From the NCBI GenBank assembly GCA_030837785.1, contig JAUQYA010000055.1:8839-72838 (forward strand): a stretch of DNA of 64,000 bases, in the 5' to 3' direction. A program made the position numbers and the translations under genes. A model generated the notes under the pieces. It was not told the origin of the DNA, made no database searches, and saw only the letters and a list, made by a program, of their open reading frames with translations. Numbering within the stretch: the stretch's first letter is position 1; every line of letters begins with the position of its first letter. Positions 43,005 through 50,838 of this stretch are shown here, piece after piece. This stretch comes from Albidovulum sp. (lineage in GTDB: Bacteria; Pseudomonadota; Alphaproteobacteria; Rhodobacterales; Rhodobacteraceae).

Positions 43005-44342
43005 TCAGCGGCAGAAGAGGTCGTTCGTCAGCCCGAAGATCATCAGTGCCAGCACCACGGTGAGCCCCACCGCCATCGCCGCGTTCATGAACTTGTCCGA
43101 CGGCGGCCGCCCGGTTGCCCATTCGAAGGCGTGGAACACCAGATGCCCGCCGTCGAGCACCGGAATCGGGAAGAGGTTGAGAAGCCCGATTGCCGTCGAC
43201 AGCGCCGCCACCAGCCAGATGAAGGAGGACAGCCCCGCGCTTGCCGCCGCCCCCGTGGCCTGCGCCATGCCGACCGGGCCGCTGACGTTGCAGGTGGAAA
43301 TCCGCCCCGCGATCATCGACGAGATGCCCCGGAACGTCGTGTCCACGACCCCCCAGGTCTGCGCCGCCCCGAGCCCCAGCGCCTCGACCACGCCCGGCCG
43401 GCGGGTGGCGGGATCGAACATGAAGCTGCCCGCGATGCCGATCTGGTAGCCGGTCTCGAGCCCGCCGTCCTCGGCGGTGACGGGGCGTTCCCGCGGCGAG
43501 AGCGAGGTCTCGAAGACCTCGCCCGCGCGCCAGACCGAGAGCGCGATGGGCTTGCCGCCGCTGGCCTTGACGATCCCCTGGAGGTCGTCGAAGCGCGGCG
43601 TCGGCGTGCCGTTCATCGACAGGATCACGTCGCCTTCCTTCAGCCCGGCGTCCATCGCAGCACTTTTCGGCAGCACCGAAAGCACCAGCGCGGGCATCAG
43701 CGTGGGCCCGGTGACGGTCACCTCCTGCCCACCGCGCAGCACCCGGTAGTCGACGCTCGCGCTGACGGGCAAGGCGTCGGCCGCCTTGCCGAGCGCGGTA
43801 TAGTCCGGCGTCTCGATCCCCGCGACGGCGAGGATGCGGTCGCCGGGCTGCAAGCCGTTCTCGACCGGCAGGGGCTTCAGCGCGGCGATCTCGGGCCGGT
43901 CGGTGGCGATGCCGGTGGCGAAGACGGTCAGCGAGAAGACCGCGATCGAGAGGATGAAGTTGAAGGCCGGCCCCGCGAAGACGGTGGCCGCCCGCGCCCA
44001 GAGCGGCGCGCCGTGCATGGTGTGGCGCTGCTCCTCGGGCGAGAGCCGCGCCATCGTGCCGGCATCGGCGCCGGCCGAGGCGGCGTTGGCATCGCCGAGG
44101 AACTTGACGTAGCCGCCGAAGGGCACCGCCGCGATCTGCCAGCGGGTGCCGCGCCGGTCCACCCGGCTCCACAGCCGCGGGCCGAAGCCGAGCGAGAAGA
44201 CCTCGGCATGGATGCCGGACCAGCGGCCGACGATGTAGTGGCCGTATTCGTGCACCGCCACGATGACCGACAAGGCGACGACGAAGGCGAGAACGGTCCA
44301 GGCGGTGTCGCCGAACGAGGTCAGAAGGGCGGGAAAGTCCAA
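43005..44342 (-). CDS. rseP: RIP-type site-2 metalloprotease RseP
   Basis: A 445-residue inner-membrane protease. The zinc site HEYGH is at residue 31 in the first helix; a PDZ domain lies around 125-210 and a second PDZ-like region follows; the C-terminal zinc ligand is in NLFPIPVLDGGHL. It cleaves transmembrane anti-sigma factors (sigma-E-type response). Its place after dxr is the standard order. The usual next gene, bamA, is not there. Confidence 0.95.
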   Translation of the reverse strand: MDFPALLTSFGDTAWTVLAFVVALSVIVAVHEYGHYIVGRWSGIHAEVFSLGFGPRLWSRVDRRGTRWQIAAVPFGGYVKFLGDANAASAGADAGTMARLSPEEQRHTMHGAPLWARAATVFAGPAFNFILSIAVFSLTVFATGIATDRPEIAALKPLPVENGLQPGDRILAVAGIETPDYTALGKAADALPVSASVDYRVLRGGQEVTVTGPTLMPALVLSVLPKSAAMDAGLKEGDVILSMNGTPTPRFDDLQGIVKASGGKPIALSVWRAGEVFETSLSPRERPVTAEDGGLETGYQIGIAGSFMFDPATRRPGVVEALGLGAAQTWGVVDTTFRGISSMIAGRISTCNVSGPVGMAQATGAAASAGLSSFIWLVAALSTAIGLLNLFPIPVLDGGHLVFHAFEWATGRPPSDKFMNAAMAVGLTVVLALMIFGLTNDLFCR

Positions 44343-44345
44343 GTC

Positions 44346-45536
44346 TCAGATCCTCTCGGCATCGGCGGGCACGCCCATCGCCTCGGCGGCAAGGCGGCGC
44401 GCGCTGCGGTCCATGTCAAGCACCATATCGAGGCTTGCCGGCGCTTTCTCAAGCCCGCCCTGCCCCGACAGACGGTCGAGCACGCGGTCGACCACGCCGG
44501 CCATGTCGGTGAAGCGGATCGCCCCGGCAATGAAGGCGTCGAGCGCGGTTTCCTTCGCCGCGTTGAAGCCCGCACCCGCCAGCCCGCCGGTCGCCATCAC
44601 CGCCCGCGCGAGCCCGAGCGCAGGGTAGCGGGCCGGATCGGGCGCGGCGAAGGTCAGCCGGCCGACCTCGGCGAGCCGGAGCCGCGCCACCGGCAGGGCG
44701 GCGCGTTCGGGCCAGTTCAGCGCGTAGCCGATGGCGTGGCGCATGTCCGGCGCGCCAAGGTGGCCGATCATGCCGCCATCACGGAAGCTCACGATCGCAT
44801 GGACCAGCGATTCGGGGTGGACAAGAACCTCGATCCGGTCCGGCGATATTCCGAAATACTCATGTGCCTCAATGACTTCCAACGCCTTGTTGAACATAGA
44901 GGCGCTGTCGATCGTGATCCTTTGCCCCATCGCCCAGTTCGGGTGGGTCGAGGCTTCGGCCACCGTCGCCTGCGCCAGCCGGTCGAGCGGCCAGTCGCGG
45001 AAAGCCCCGCCCGAGGCGGTCAGCGTGACGGTTTCCACCGCCGCCATGTCCTCGCCGCCAAGCGCCTGGAAGGCGGCGGAATGCTCGCTGTCCACCGGCA
45101 GGATCGTGGCGCCATGCCGGCGCGCCTCGGCCATCAGCAGGGGCCCGGCGGTGACCAGGCTTTCCTTGTTGGCGAGCGCCAGCGTGGTGCCGTGGGAAAG
45201 CGCGCGAAAGCCCGGCACCAGCCCCGCCGCGCCGACGATGGCGGACATGATCCAGTCGGCCGGCCGGAGCGCCGCGTCGGCCACCGCCGCGGGCCCGCCC
45301 GCGGCCTCGATCCCGGTGCCCGCCAGCGCCTCGCGCAGCGCCGGCAGCTTCGCGGCCTCGGCGATCACCGCGATTTCAGGCCTGAGCGCGCGCGCCTGTT
45401 CGACCAGCCGGCGGACGTTGCCCCCCGCGGTCAGCGCCACGATCCGGTAGGCCCCGCGCCCGCCCTGGCGCTGGATCAGGTCATAGGTGCTTTCGCCGAT
45501 GGAGCCGGTGGCGCCGAAGATCGAGAGGCTGCGCAT
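44346..45536 (-). CDS. dxr: 1-deoxy-D-xylulose-5-phosphate reductoisomerase
   Basis: A 396-residue DXR of normal length. The NADPH site is IFGATGSIGEST; the metal and substrate sites include LANKESLV, PVDSEHSA, ASGGAFRD and HPNWAMGQRITIDSA. It makes 2-C-methyl-D-erythritol 4-phosphate, the committed step of the MEP isoprenoid pathway. It is 3 bases from cdsA and 3 from rseP, inside the conserved uppS-cdsA-dxr-rseP operon. Confidence 0.97.
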   Translation of the reverse strand: MRSLSIFGATGSIGESTYDLIQRQGGRGAYRIVALTAGGNVRRLVEQARALRPEIAVIAEAAKLPALREALAGTGIEAAGGPAAVADAALRPADWIMSAIVGAAGLVPGFRALSHGTTLALANKESLVTAGPLLMAEARRHGATILPVDSEHSAAFQALGGEDMAAVETVTLTASGGAFRDWPLDRLAQATVAEASTHPNWAMGQRITIDSASMFNKALEVIEAHEYFGISPDRIEVLVHPESLVHAIVSFRDGGMIGHLGAPDMRHAIGYALNWPERAALPVARLRLAEVGRLTFAAPDPARYPALGLARAVMATGGLAGAGFNAAKETALDAFIAGAIRFTDMAGVVDRVLDRLSGQGGLEKAPASLDMVLDMDRSARRLAAEAMGVPADAERI

Positions 45537-45539
45537 CGC

Positions 45540-46334
45540 TCAGAACCGGACCGAGGGCACGTCGGTCAGCTGCGCCACCAGAAGCATGAAGAGCGCGGCC
45601 CCCAGAAGCCCGTCGAACCGGTCCATGAGGCCGCCGTGGCCGGGGATCAGGTTCGAGGAATCCTTGACGCCGCAGCGGCGCTTGATCGCGCTTTCGGCGA
45701 TGTCGCCCATCTGCGAGGCAAGGGCGAGGAGCGCCGAGATCCACAGAAGGTCGTTGCCCGCGGTCGAGAAGCGCAGGAACGCCGCACCGATCAGCGCGGC
45801 CGCCAGCCAGCCCGCGACGGTTCCCGACCAGGTCTTCTTCGGGCTGACGCGCGGCCAGAACTTCGGCCCGCCGAGGATGCGGCCGGCGAAATAGCCCGCA
45901 ACGTCGGTGACGACGACGACGAGGATCAGCCAGAGAAGCCAGAGAAGCCCGAATGTCTCGCGGAAGGCGACAAGCCCGTAGCAGGCGACCATGATCATCG
46001 CGGCGTAGACAGCGAAGATCGCCCGCATCGGCCGCTTCGGCCGGACGAGGCCGTAAAGCGACGGCAGGAGGAGAAGCGGCACCAGGTAGGGATCGCGGGT
46101 GACGAAGATCACCCCGAGGATCATCGCCGCGCCGGCCGCGACGACCACCGCCTCGTCCGGCCGGGCGCGATCGGTCATCGCGCCCAGTTCCCAGATCATC
46201 AGCGCGCCCGCCACCACCGCCAGCGTGGAAAACCACGGCCCGCCAAGCCAGATGAGGCAAAGCCCGCCCGCTGCCATCGCCACGCCCGAGATCAGGCGGG
46301 GGGCGAGATCGCCCCATTTGGAGGCGGTGTTCAT
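45540..46334 (-). CDS. cdsA: Phosphatidate cytidylyltransferase
   Basis: A 264-residue polytopic enzyme with the CdsA signature near the C-terminus: ESAIKRRCGVKDSSNLIPGH then GGLMDRFDG. It makes CDP-diacylglycerol, the precursor of phospholipids. The start overlaps the uppS stop by 4 bases. The N-terminus includes WGDLAPRLISGV and seven to eight hydrophobic helices. Confidence 0.95.
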   Translation of the reverse strand: MNTASKWGDLAPRLISGVAMAAGGLCLIWLGGPWFSTLAVVAGALMIWELGAMTDRARPDEAVVVAAGAAMILGVIFVTRDPYLVPLLLLPSLYGLVRPKRPMRAIFAVYAAMIMVACYGLVAFRETFGLLWLLWLILVVVVTDVAGYFAGRILGGPKFWPRVSPKKTWSGTVAGWLAAALIGAAFLRFSTAGNDLLWISALLALASQMGDIAESAIKRRCGVKDSSNLIPGHGGLMDRFDGLLGAALFMLLVAQLTDVPSVRF

Positions 46335-47059
46335 GCCGTCAGGGCGCCGCCATAGCGCCGTTCGCGCCCGTGGAAGCGCGACAGGATCGTCGCAAGTTCG
46401 TCGGGGCTGAAATCGGGCCAGAGCGTGTCGGTGAATTCGTATTCGGCATAGGCCGACTGCCAGAGCAGAAAGTTGGAAATCCGCGTCTCGCCCGAGGTGC
46501 GGATGACGAGATCGGGGTCGGGCAGGTCGGCGGTGTCGAGACGCGCCGCAAGGGCAGCCTCGTCGACCTCCTCGGGTCTCAGCCGCCCGGCGGCGATGTC
46601 CTCGGCCACGCGCTGCGCGGCGCGGGCAAGCTCGTCCCGCCCGCCGTAGTTGATCGCGACCGTCAGGTGCAGCCGGTCGTTGGCGCTGGTGCGCGCCTCG
46701 ATCCCGGCCATCAGCTTCTGCAGCTTCCTGTCGAGCCGCTCGCGTCCGCCGATGAACCTCAGCCGCACGCCCTCGGCCGAAAGCCGCTGGGCCTCGGACT
46801 GGATGTAGCGGGCGAAGATCGTCATCAGCCCGATCACCTCCTCGGTCGACCGCTTCCAGTTCTCGGTCGAGAAGGCGTAGAGCGTGAGGTAGCGGATGCC
46901 GAGCCCCGGCGCCGCCTCGACGATCGACCGCACCCGCTCGGCGCCGCGCCGATGGCCGACAAGCCGCGGCCAGCCGCGCGCGGTCGCCCAGCGGCCGTTG
47001 CCGTCCATGATGATGGCGACATGAGCGGGGGTCTCTCCCCTGATGTCCTTCGCGGCCAT
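46331..47059 (-). CDS. uppS: Undecaprenyl diphosphate synthase (cis-prenyltransferase)
   Basis: A 242-residue cis-prenyltransferase: AIIMDGNGRWA, GHRRGAERVR, LTLYAFSTENWKR, INYGGRDEL and DLVIRTSGETRISNFLLWQS are all family blocks. It builds the C55 lipid carrier for peptidoglycan and other cell-surface polymers. It lies between frr (49 bases) and cdsA (overlap), the normal order. Confidence 0.96.
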   Translation of the reverse strand: MAAKDIRGETPAHVAIIMDGNGRWATARGWPRLVGHRRGAERVRSIVEAAPGLGIRYLTLYAFSTENWKRSTEEVIGLMTIFARYIQSEAQRLSAEGVRLRFIGGRERLDRKLQKLMAGIEARTSANDRLHLTVAINYGGRDELARAAQRVAEDIAAGRLRPEEVDEAALAARLDTADLPDPDLVIRTSGETRISNFLLWQSAYAEYEFTDTLWPDFSPDELATILSRFHGRERRYGGALTA

Positions 47060-47108
47060 TGGCCTCTGCCCTTTCCGCCCCCGGATGCCGGTCGCCCGGC
47101 GCAGGTCG

Positions 47109-47672
47109 TCAGACCTGCATGATTTCTGCCTGCTTGCCTTCCAGCGCCTTGTCGACGGCGGCGATGTAACGGTCGGTCAGGGCCTGGATCTCGTCATGCC
47201 AGAACTTCTGGTCGTCCTCGCTCATCCCGTCGGTCTTCGCCTTCTTGATCTGGTCCATGCCGTCGCGGCGGACGTTGCGCACCGCCACCCGGGCATGTTC
47301 TGCATATTGCGCCGCGACGCGCGTCAGTTCCCGCCTGCGTTCCTCGTTCAGTTCCGGGATCGGCAGCATGATGATCGTGCCATTGAGCTGCGGGTTGATG
47401 CCGAGCCCGCTGTCGCGGATCGCCTTCTCGACCCGCGAGACCAGCGACTTGTCCCAGACGTTGATCGTCACCATCCGCGGCTCGGGCACGTTGATGGTGC
47501 CCACCTGGTTGACCGGGGTGAGCGATCCGTAGGCGTCGACCATGATCGGCTCCACCATCGTCGCCGAGGCGCGCCCGGTCCTCAGCGTGCCGAACTCGTG
47601 GCGGAGCGAGGCCATCGCCCCCTCCATGCGCCGCTCCAGATCGTCGATGTCAATGTCGATGTCGTCGGACAT
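47109..47672 (-). CDS. frr: Ribosome recycling factor
   Basis: A 187-residue RRF, normal length, with ASLRHEFGTLRTGRASATM, PINQ-type TPVNQVGTI, LRTGR and LNEERRREL, RVAVRNVRRDGMDQIKKAK. It dissociates ribosomes after termination with EF-G. The upstream region contains three tandem 11-base units carrying the ribosome-binding sequence (47674-47706), next to the ATG at 47672. Confidence 0.97.
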   Translation of the reverse strand: MSDDIDIDIDDLERRMEGAMASLRHEFGTLRTGRASATMVEPIMVDAYGSLTPVNQVGTINVPEPRMVTINVWDKSLVSRVEKAIRDSGLGINPQLNGTIIMLPIPELNEERRRELTRVAAQYAEHARVAVRNVRRDGMDQIKKAKTDGMSEDDQKFWHDEIQALTDRYIAAVDKALEGKQAEIMQV

Positions 47673-47673
47673 G

Positions 47674-47706
47674 GGTCTTTCCGTGGTCTTTCCGTGGTCT
47701 TTCCGT
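47674..47706 (-). repeat. Three tandem 11-bp copies of the frr ribosome-binding site
   Basis: On the minus strand ACGGAAAGACC occurs three times in a row, ending one base before the frr ATG. Each copy includes GGAAAG, a usable Shine-Dalgarno; only the last is at the right distance. It looks like a slipped-strand triplication. Confidence 0.8.
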
Positions 47707-47778
47707 CACTGTTCTGTCCCGGGTCGTCCGGCCTTCGCCCGGCCCTTTATCACGAAAGCCTTCGCGCGCGATAGGATT

Positions 47779-48510
47779 TCAACCTCCCACCAGGGTGAAG
47801 GTGCCGTTTCCGGCAAGAATACCGCGGAATCCGCCCGGTTCGTCGAGCGAGAAGACGATGATCGGCAGCCGGTTGTCGCGGGCAAGCGCGATGGCCGAGG
47901 CGTCCATCACGCCGAGGTGCTTCTGCAGCACCTCGTCGTAGCTGACCGTCGCGTAGCGCTTCGCCCCGGGGTATTTCTTGGGGTCGCGGTCGTAGACGCC
48001 GTCCACCTTGGTACCCTTGAAGATCGCCTCGCAGTTCATTTCGCTGGCGCGCAGCGTCGCCGCCGTGTCGGTGGTGAAATAGGGGTTGCCGGTGCCGGCC
48101 GCGAAGATGCAGACACGCTTCTTCTCCAGATGCCGCACGGCGCGGCGGCGGATGTAGGGCTCGCAGACCTGGTCCATCGGAATCGCGCTGATCACCCGGG
48201 TGAAGACGCCAATGGCTTCGAGGGCGGACTGCATGGCCAGCGCGTTCATCACGGTGGCCAGCATTCCCATGTAGTCGGCCGTCGTCCGCTCCATCCCCTG
48301 GGCGGAGCCCTGAAGGCCGCGGAAGATGTTGCCGCCGCCGATCACCATGCAGATCTCGACACCGAGGTCATGGACCGTCTTCACCTCGGCGGCGATGCGG
48401 GCGACCGTCGGCGGATGCAGGCCGAAGCCCTGATCGCCCATCAGCGCCTCGCCGGAAATCTTCAGAAGAACACGCTTGTATCTGACCGCCGGTTCTTCCG
48501 CACCGTCCAT
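47779..48510 (-). CDS. pyrH: UMP kinase
   Basis: A 243-residue amino-acid-kinase-fold UMP kinase: RVLLKISGEALMG, MVIGGGNIFRG, NPYFTTDTAATLRASE and DGVYDRDPKKYP. It phosphorylates UMP to UDP. It is the first gene of the pyrH-frr-uppS-cdsA-dxr-rseP run. The gap to frr is 106 bases. It is divergent from miaA. ATG 48510 was used. Confidence 0.96.
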   Translation of the reverse strand: MDGAEEPAVRYKRVLLKISGEALMGDQGFGLHPPTVARIAAEVKTVHDLGVEICMVIGGGNIFRGLQGSAQGMERTTADYMGMLATVMNALAMQSALEAIGVFTRVISAIPMDQVCEPYIRRRAVRHLEKKRVCIFAAGTGNPYFTTDTAATLRASEMNCEAIFKGTKVDGVYDRDPKKYPGAKRYATVSYDEVLQKHLGVMDASAIALARDNRLPIIVFSLDEPGGFRGILAGNGTFTLVGG

Positions 48511-48648
48511 GCCACCGCTCCGCTTGCCGCATTGTTGATTGCGGCGCAAAATGGACGAAATCGGCGACGGGTTCAACCACGGTCGGCGGGATTTGCCCGC
48601 GGGCGCCGGTGGGGTCCGGCCGCGGGCCGCAAGGAAACGGGCAAGGCA

Positions 48649-49524
48649 CTGGATTTCATCGGAAAAATCGACCCCGGCCGGCCGGTGGTGATCGCCGGGG
48701 CGACGGCTTCGGGCAAGTCGGCGCTGGCCATCCGGATCGCCGAGACGCAGGGTGGCGTGATCGTCAACGCCGACGCGCTCCAGGTCTGGGAGTGCTGGCG
48801 CATGCTTTCTGCCCGGCCGACGGCCGCGGACGAGGCGCGCGCGCCCCACCGGCTCTACGGCCACGTCGGCCGCGGCGCGCCCTATTCGGTCGGCCACTGG
48901 CTGCGCGAGGTGGCGCCGATCCTCGCCGGGGCGGACCGCCCGATCATCGTCGGCGGGACCGGCCTCTACCTCAGCGCGCTGACCGAGGGGCTGGCGGAGA
49001 TACCGCCGGTGCCGGCGGAGGTGCGGGCCGAGGCCGACGCAATCCTTGCCGCCGACGGGCCCGAGGTGCTTCTGGCCGGGCTTGATGCCGGGACCGCCGG
49101 GCGGATCGACCGGCGGAACCCCGCGCGCATCCAGCGCGCCTGGGAGGTGCTGCGCGCCACCGGCCGCGGTCTTGCGGAGTGGCAGGAGGACACCGGCCCG
49201 CCGCTCCTGCCGCTCGGCGAGGCGACGGCGGTCGTGCTTGACGCCGGGCGCGACTGGCTGGCCGAACGCATCGACCGCCGCTTCGAGGCGATGGTGGCGG
49301 GCGGGGCGCTGGAGGAGGCGCGCGCGGTACTCGACGCCTGGGAACCGGCCGCACCCTGGGCCAGGGCGATCGGCGCGCCGGAGCTTGTCGCGCATCTGCG
49401 GGGCGAGACAACGCTTGCGCAGGCCATCGGACGCGCCCAGGCCGCGAGCCGCCAGTATGCCAAGCGCCAGCGCAGCTGGTTCCGCGGCCGGATGCGGCGC
49501 TGGCACTGGCAGCCGGTGCCGTGA
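48649..49524 (+). CDS. miaA: tRNA dimethylallyltransferase (MiaA), start unresolved
   Basis: About 291 residues of an isopentenyl-tRNA transferase: P-loop VIAGATASGKSALA (GATASGKS instead of GPTASGKS), NADALQVW, IIVGGTGLYLSALTEGL, RRNPARIQRAWEVLR and the final KRQRSWFRGRM. It adds a dimethylallyl group to A37 of tRNAs reading UNN codons. No ATG lies in frame at the expected position; CTG 48649, GTG 48682 and TTG 48532 are options, and I give the CTG because it fits homologous N-termini (DFIGKIDPGRPV). Sequence substitutions at the P-loop and NAD(S)MQV site are mild. Confidence 0.85.
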   Translation: MDFIGKIDPGRPVVIAGATASGKSALAIRIAETQGGVIVNADALQVWECWRMLSARPTAADEARAPHRLYGHVGRGAPYSVGHWLREVAPILAGADRPIIVGGTGLYLSALTEGLAEIPPVPAEVRAEADAILAADGPEVLLAGLDAGTAGRIDRRNPARIQRAWEVLRATGRGLAEWQEDTGPPLLPLGEATAVVLDAGRDWLAERIDRRFEAMVAGGALEEARAVLDAWEPAAPWARAIGAPELVAHLRGETTLAQAIGRAQAASRQYAKRQRSWFRGRMRRWHWQPVP

Positions 49525-49672
49525 CCGATGCGCCACGCCCCGCCGATCACCATGATTCCATTTATTTTTGCCTTGGGGTTTGCGCGCGGCCTCTCTATTG
49601 TCCGGACCCAGAACGACCTGCCCCGCCCTGTCCCGCCCTGCCATGTCACGGGCGACATCGAAGGATAAGCCC

Positions 49673-50668
49673 GTGAAGCTTTTCTCCGGCACGCCCCTGT
49701 CGCAGTTCTCCGACCGGCCGGTCCCACCGGCGACGCCGGTGGCCGAGGCGGCCGGCGTGGCGCGGAAGGCCGGCGAGGCGCGGAAGGCTGGCGACAAGCC
49801 CGAACGGCAGACCCCGGCGGGGCGCCGGCGGCGGACGGCGTCCGAGGCGCCGGCGCTGACCACGTCGGCGATCCCGGAGTCGCCCGCGACGACGCCGGTC
49901 CGCGTCGTGCCCCTCGGGCGGCTGGCGGCGGGCGGGCGCTGGCGGATCGAGGCGATGCGGTCGATCTCCGAGCCGCTCCTTCTGTGGTTCACGCGCGGCC
50001 AGGGACGGATCACCGTGGGCGGCGTGACCCGCGGCTACGGCACGCACAACGCCATCTTCATCCCGGCCGGGGTGATGCACGGCTACGAATCCGGCGCCCA
50101 GAGCTACGGCAGCGCGGTCTTCTTCGGCCGGGGCTGCACGCTCGACCTGCCCGCCACGCCGCAGCACCTGAGGGTGCGAGAGGTCGGCCCCCAGGCAGAG
50201 CTTTCCAGCCTGATCGACAACATCCAGCGCGAGCTTGACAGCGGCAGGCCCGGCGCCGACCGCGCCGCGCAGCACCATCTCGGCCTCCTGGGCGTCTGGC
50301 TCGAACGCAACGCCGACACTGCCCAGGATCAGGCAAAGCGGCCCGACGCGGCCCGACGCCTCGCCGCGCGCTATACCGAGTTGCTGGAACACGAGTTCCG
50401 CTCAGGCAAGGGCGTGGCCGAATACGCCCGCGCCCTCGGCGTCACGCCGACGCACCTCACCCGCGTCTGCAACCAGACCTGCGGGCGCTCGGCCTCGGAC
50501 CTGCTGCATGACCGGGTGATCTTCGAGGCGCGGCTGATGCTCAGCGAGACCAGGCTTCCGATCGCCCGCATCGCCGAGGCGCTCGGCTTCAATTCGGCCG
50601 CCTACTTCACCCGGGCGTTCCAGCACCGGACCGGGAAGACCCCCTCCGCCTTCCGCCGCGGCGGCTGA
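49673..50668 (+). CDS. AraC family transcriptional regulator with cupin-like sensing domain
   Basis: About 331 residues. GTG 49673 has AAGGA 7 bases upstream; ATG 49643 is an alternative. The N-terminal 75 residues are low-complexity and include a tandem repeat encoding ARKAGE/ARKAGD. A cupin-like domain (FIPAGVMHGYESG) follows, then two AraC HTHs with VAEYARALGVTPTHLTRVCN and RIAEALGFNSAAYFTRAFQ. It lies on the same strand 170 bases before a peptide-type ABC importer operon, so probably controls it in response to a small ligand. Confidence 0.85.
   Translation: MKLFSGTPLSQFSDRPVPPATPVAEAAGVARKAGEARKAGDKPERQTPAGRRRRTASEAPALTTSAIPESPATTPVRVVPLGRLAAGGRWRIEAMRSISEPLLLWFTRGQGRITVGGVTRGYGTHNAIFIPAGVMHGYESGAQSYGSAVFFGRGCTLDLPATPQHLRVREVGPQAELSSLIDNIQRELDSGRPGADRAAQHHLGLLGVWLERNADTAQDQAKRPDAARRLAARYTELLEHEFRSGKGVAEYARALGVTPTHLTRVCNQTCGRSASDLLHDRVIFEARLMLSETRLPIARIAEALGFNSAAYFTRAFQHRTGKTPSAFRRGG
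49759..49794 (+). repeat. 18-bp tandem duplication inside the AraC gene
   Basis: Two adjacent copies of an 18-base unit (GGCGCGGAAGGCCGGCGA, with one C-to-T difference in the second) at 49759-49776 and 49777-49794. It adds six residues to the low-complexity N-terminal tail and stays in frame. Confidence 0.8.
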
Positions 50669-50838
50669 TCGGTGCGGCCTTCATGGCCCGCAATGCCGCA
50701 AAAGCGCAAGTCCTTGCCGGTTTCAGGCATTGACGGCCGCACCAAAACGGTGCGCAATGTCGTCACACAAGACGCGTGCCCAACAACGATGCCGGCCCAC
50801 CGGCACAGACAAGACACCGCAACCCAGGGAGAAAGACG

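Noticed and set aside
42954..46355. A 1133-codon open frame antisense to rseP, dxr and cdsA
   Set aside because: It is opposite three well-recognised genes. Its translation is rich in Arg, Gly, His and Pro with no domain, as expected from antisense of GC-rich coding DNA.
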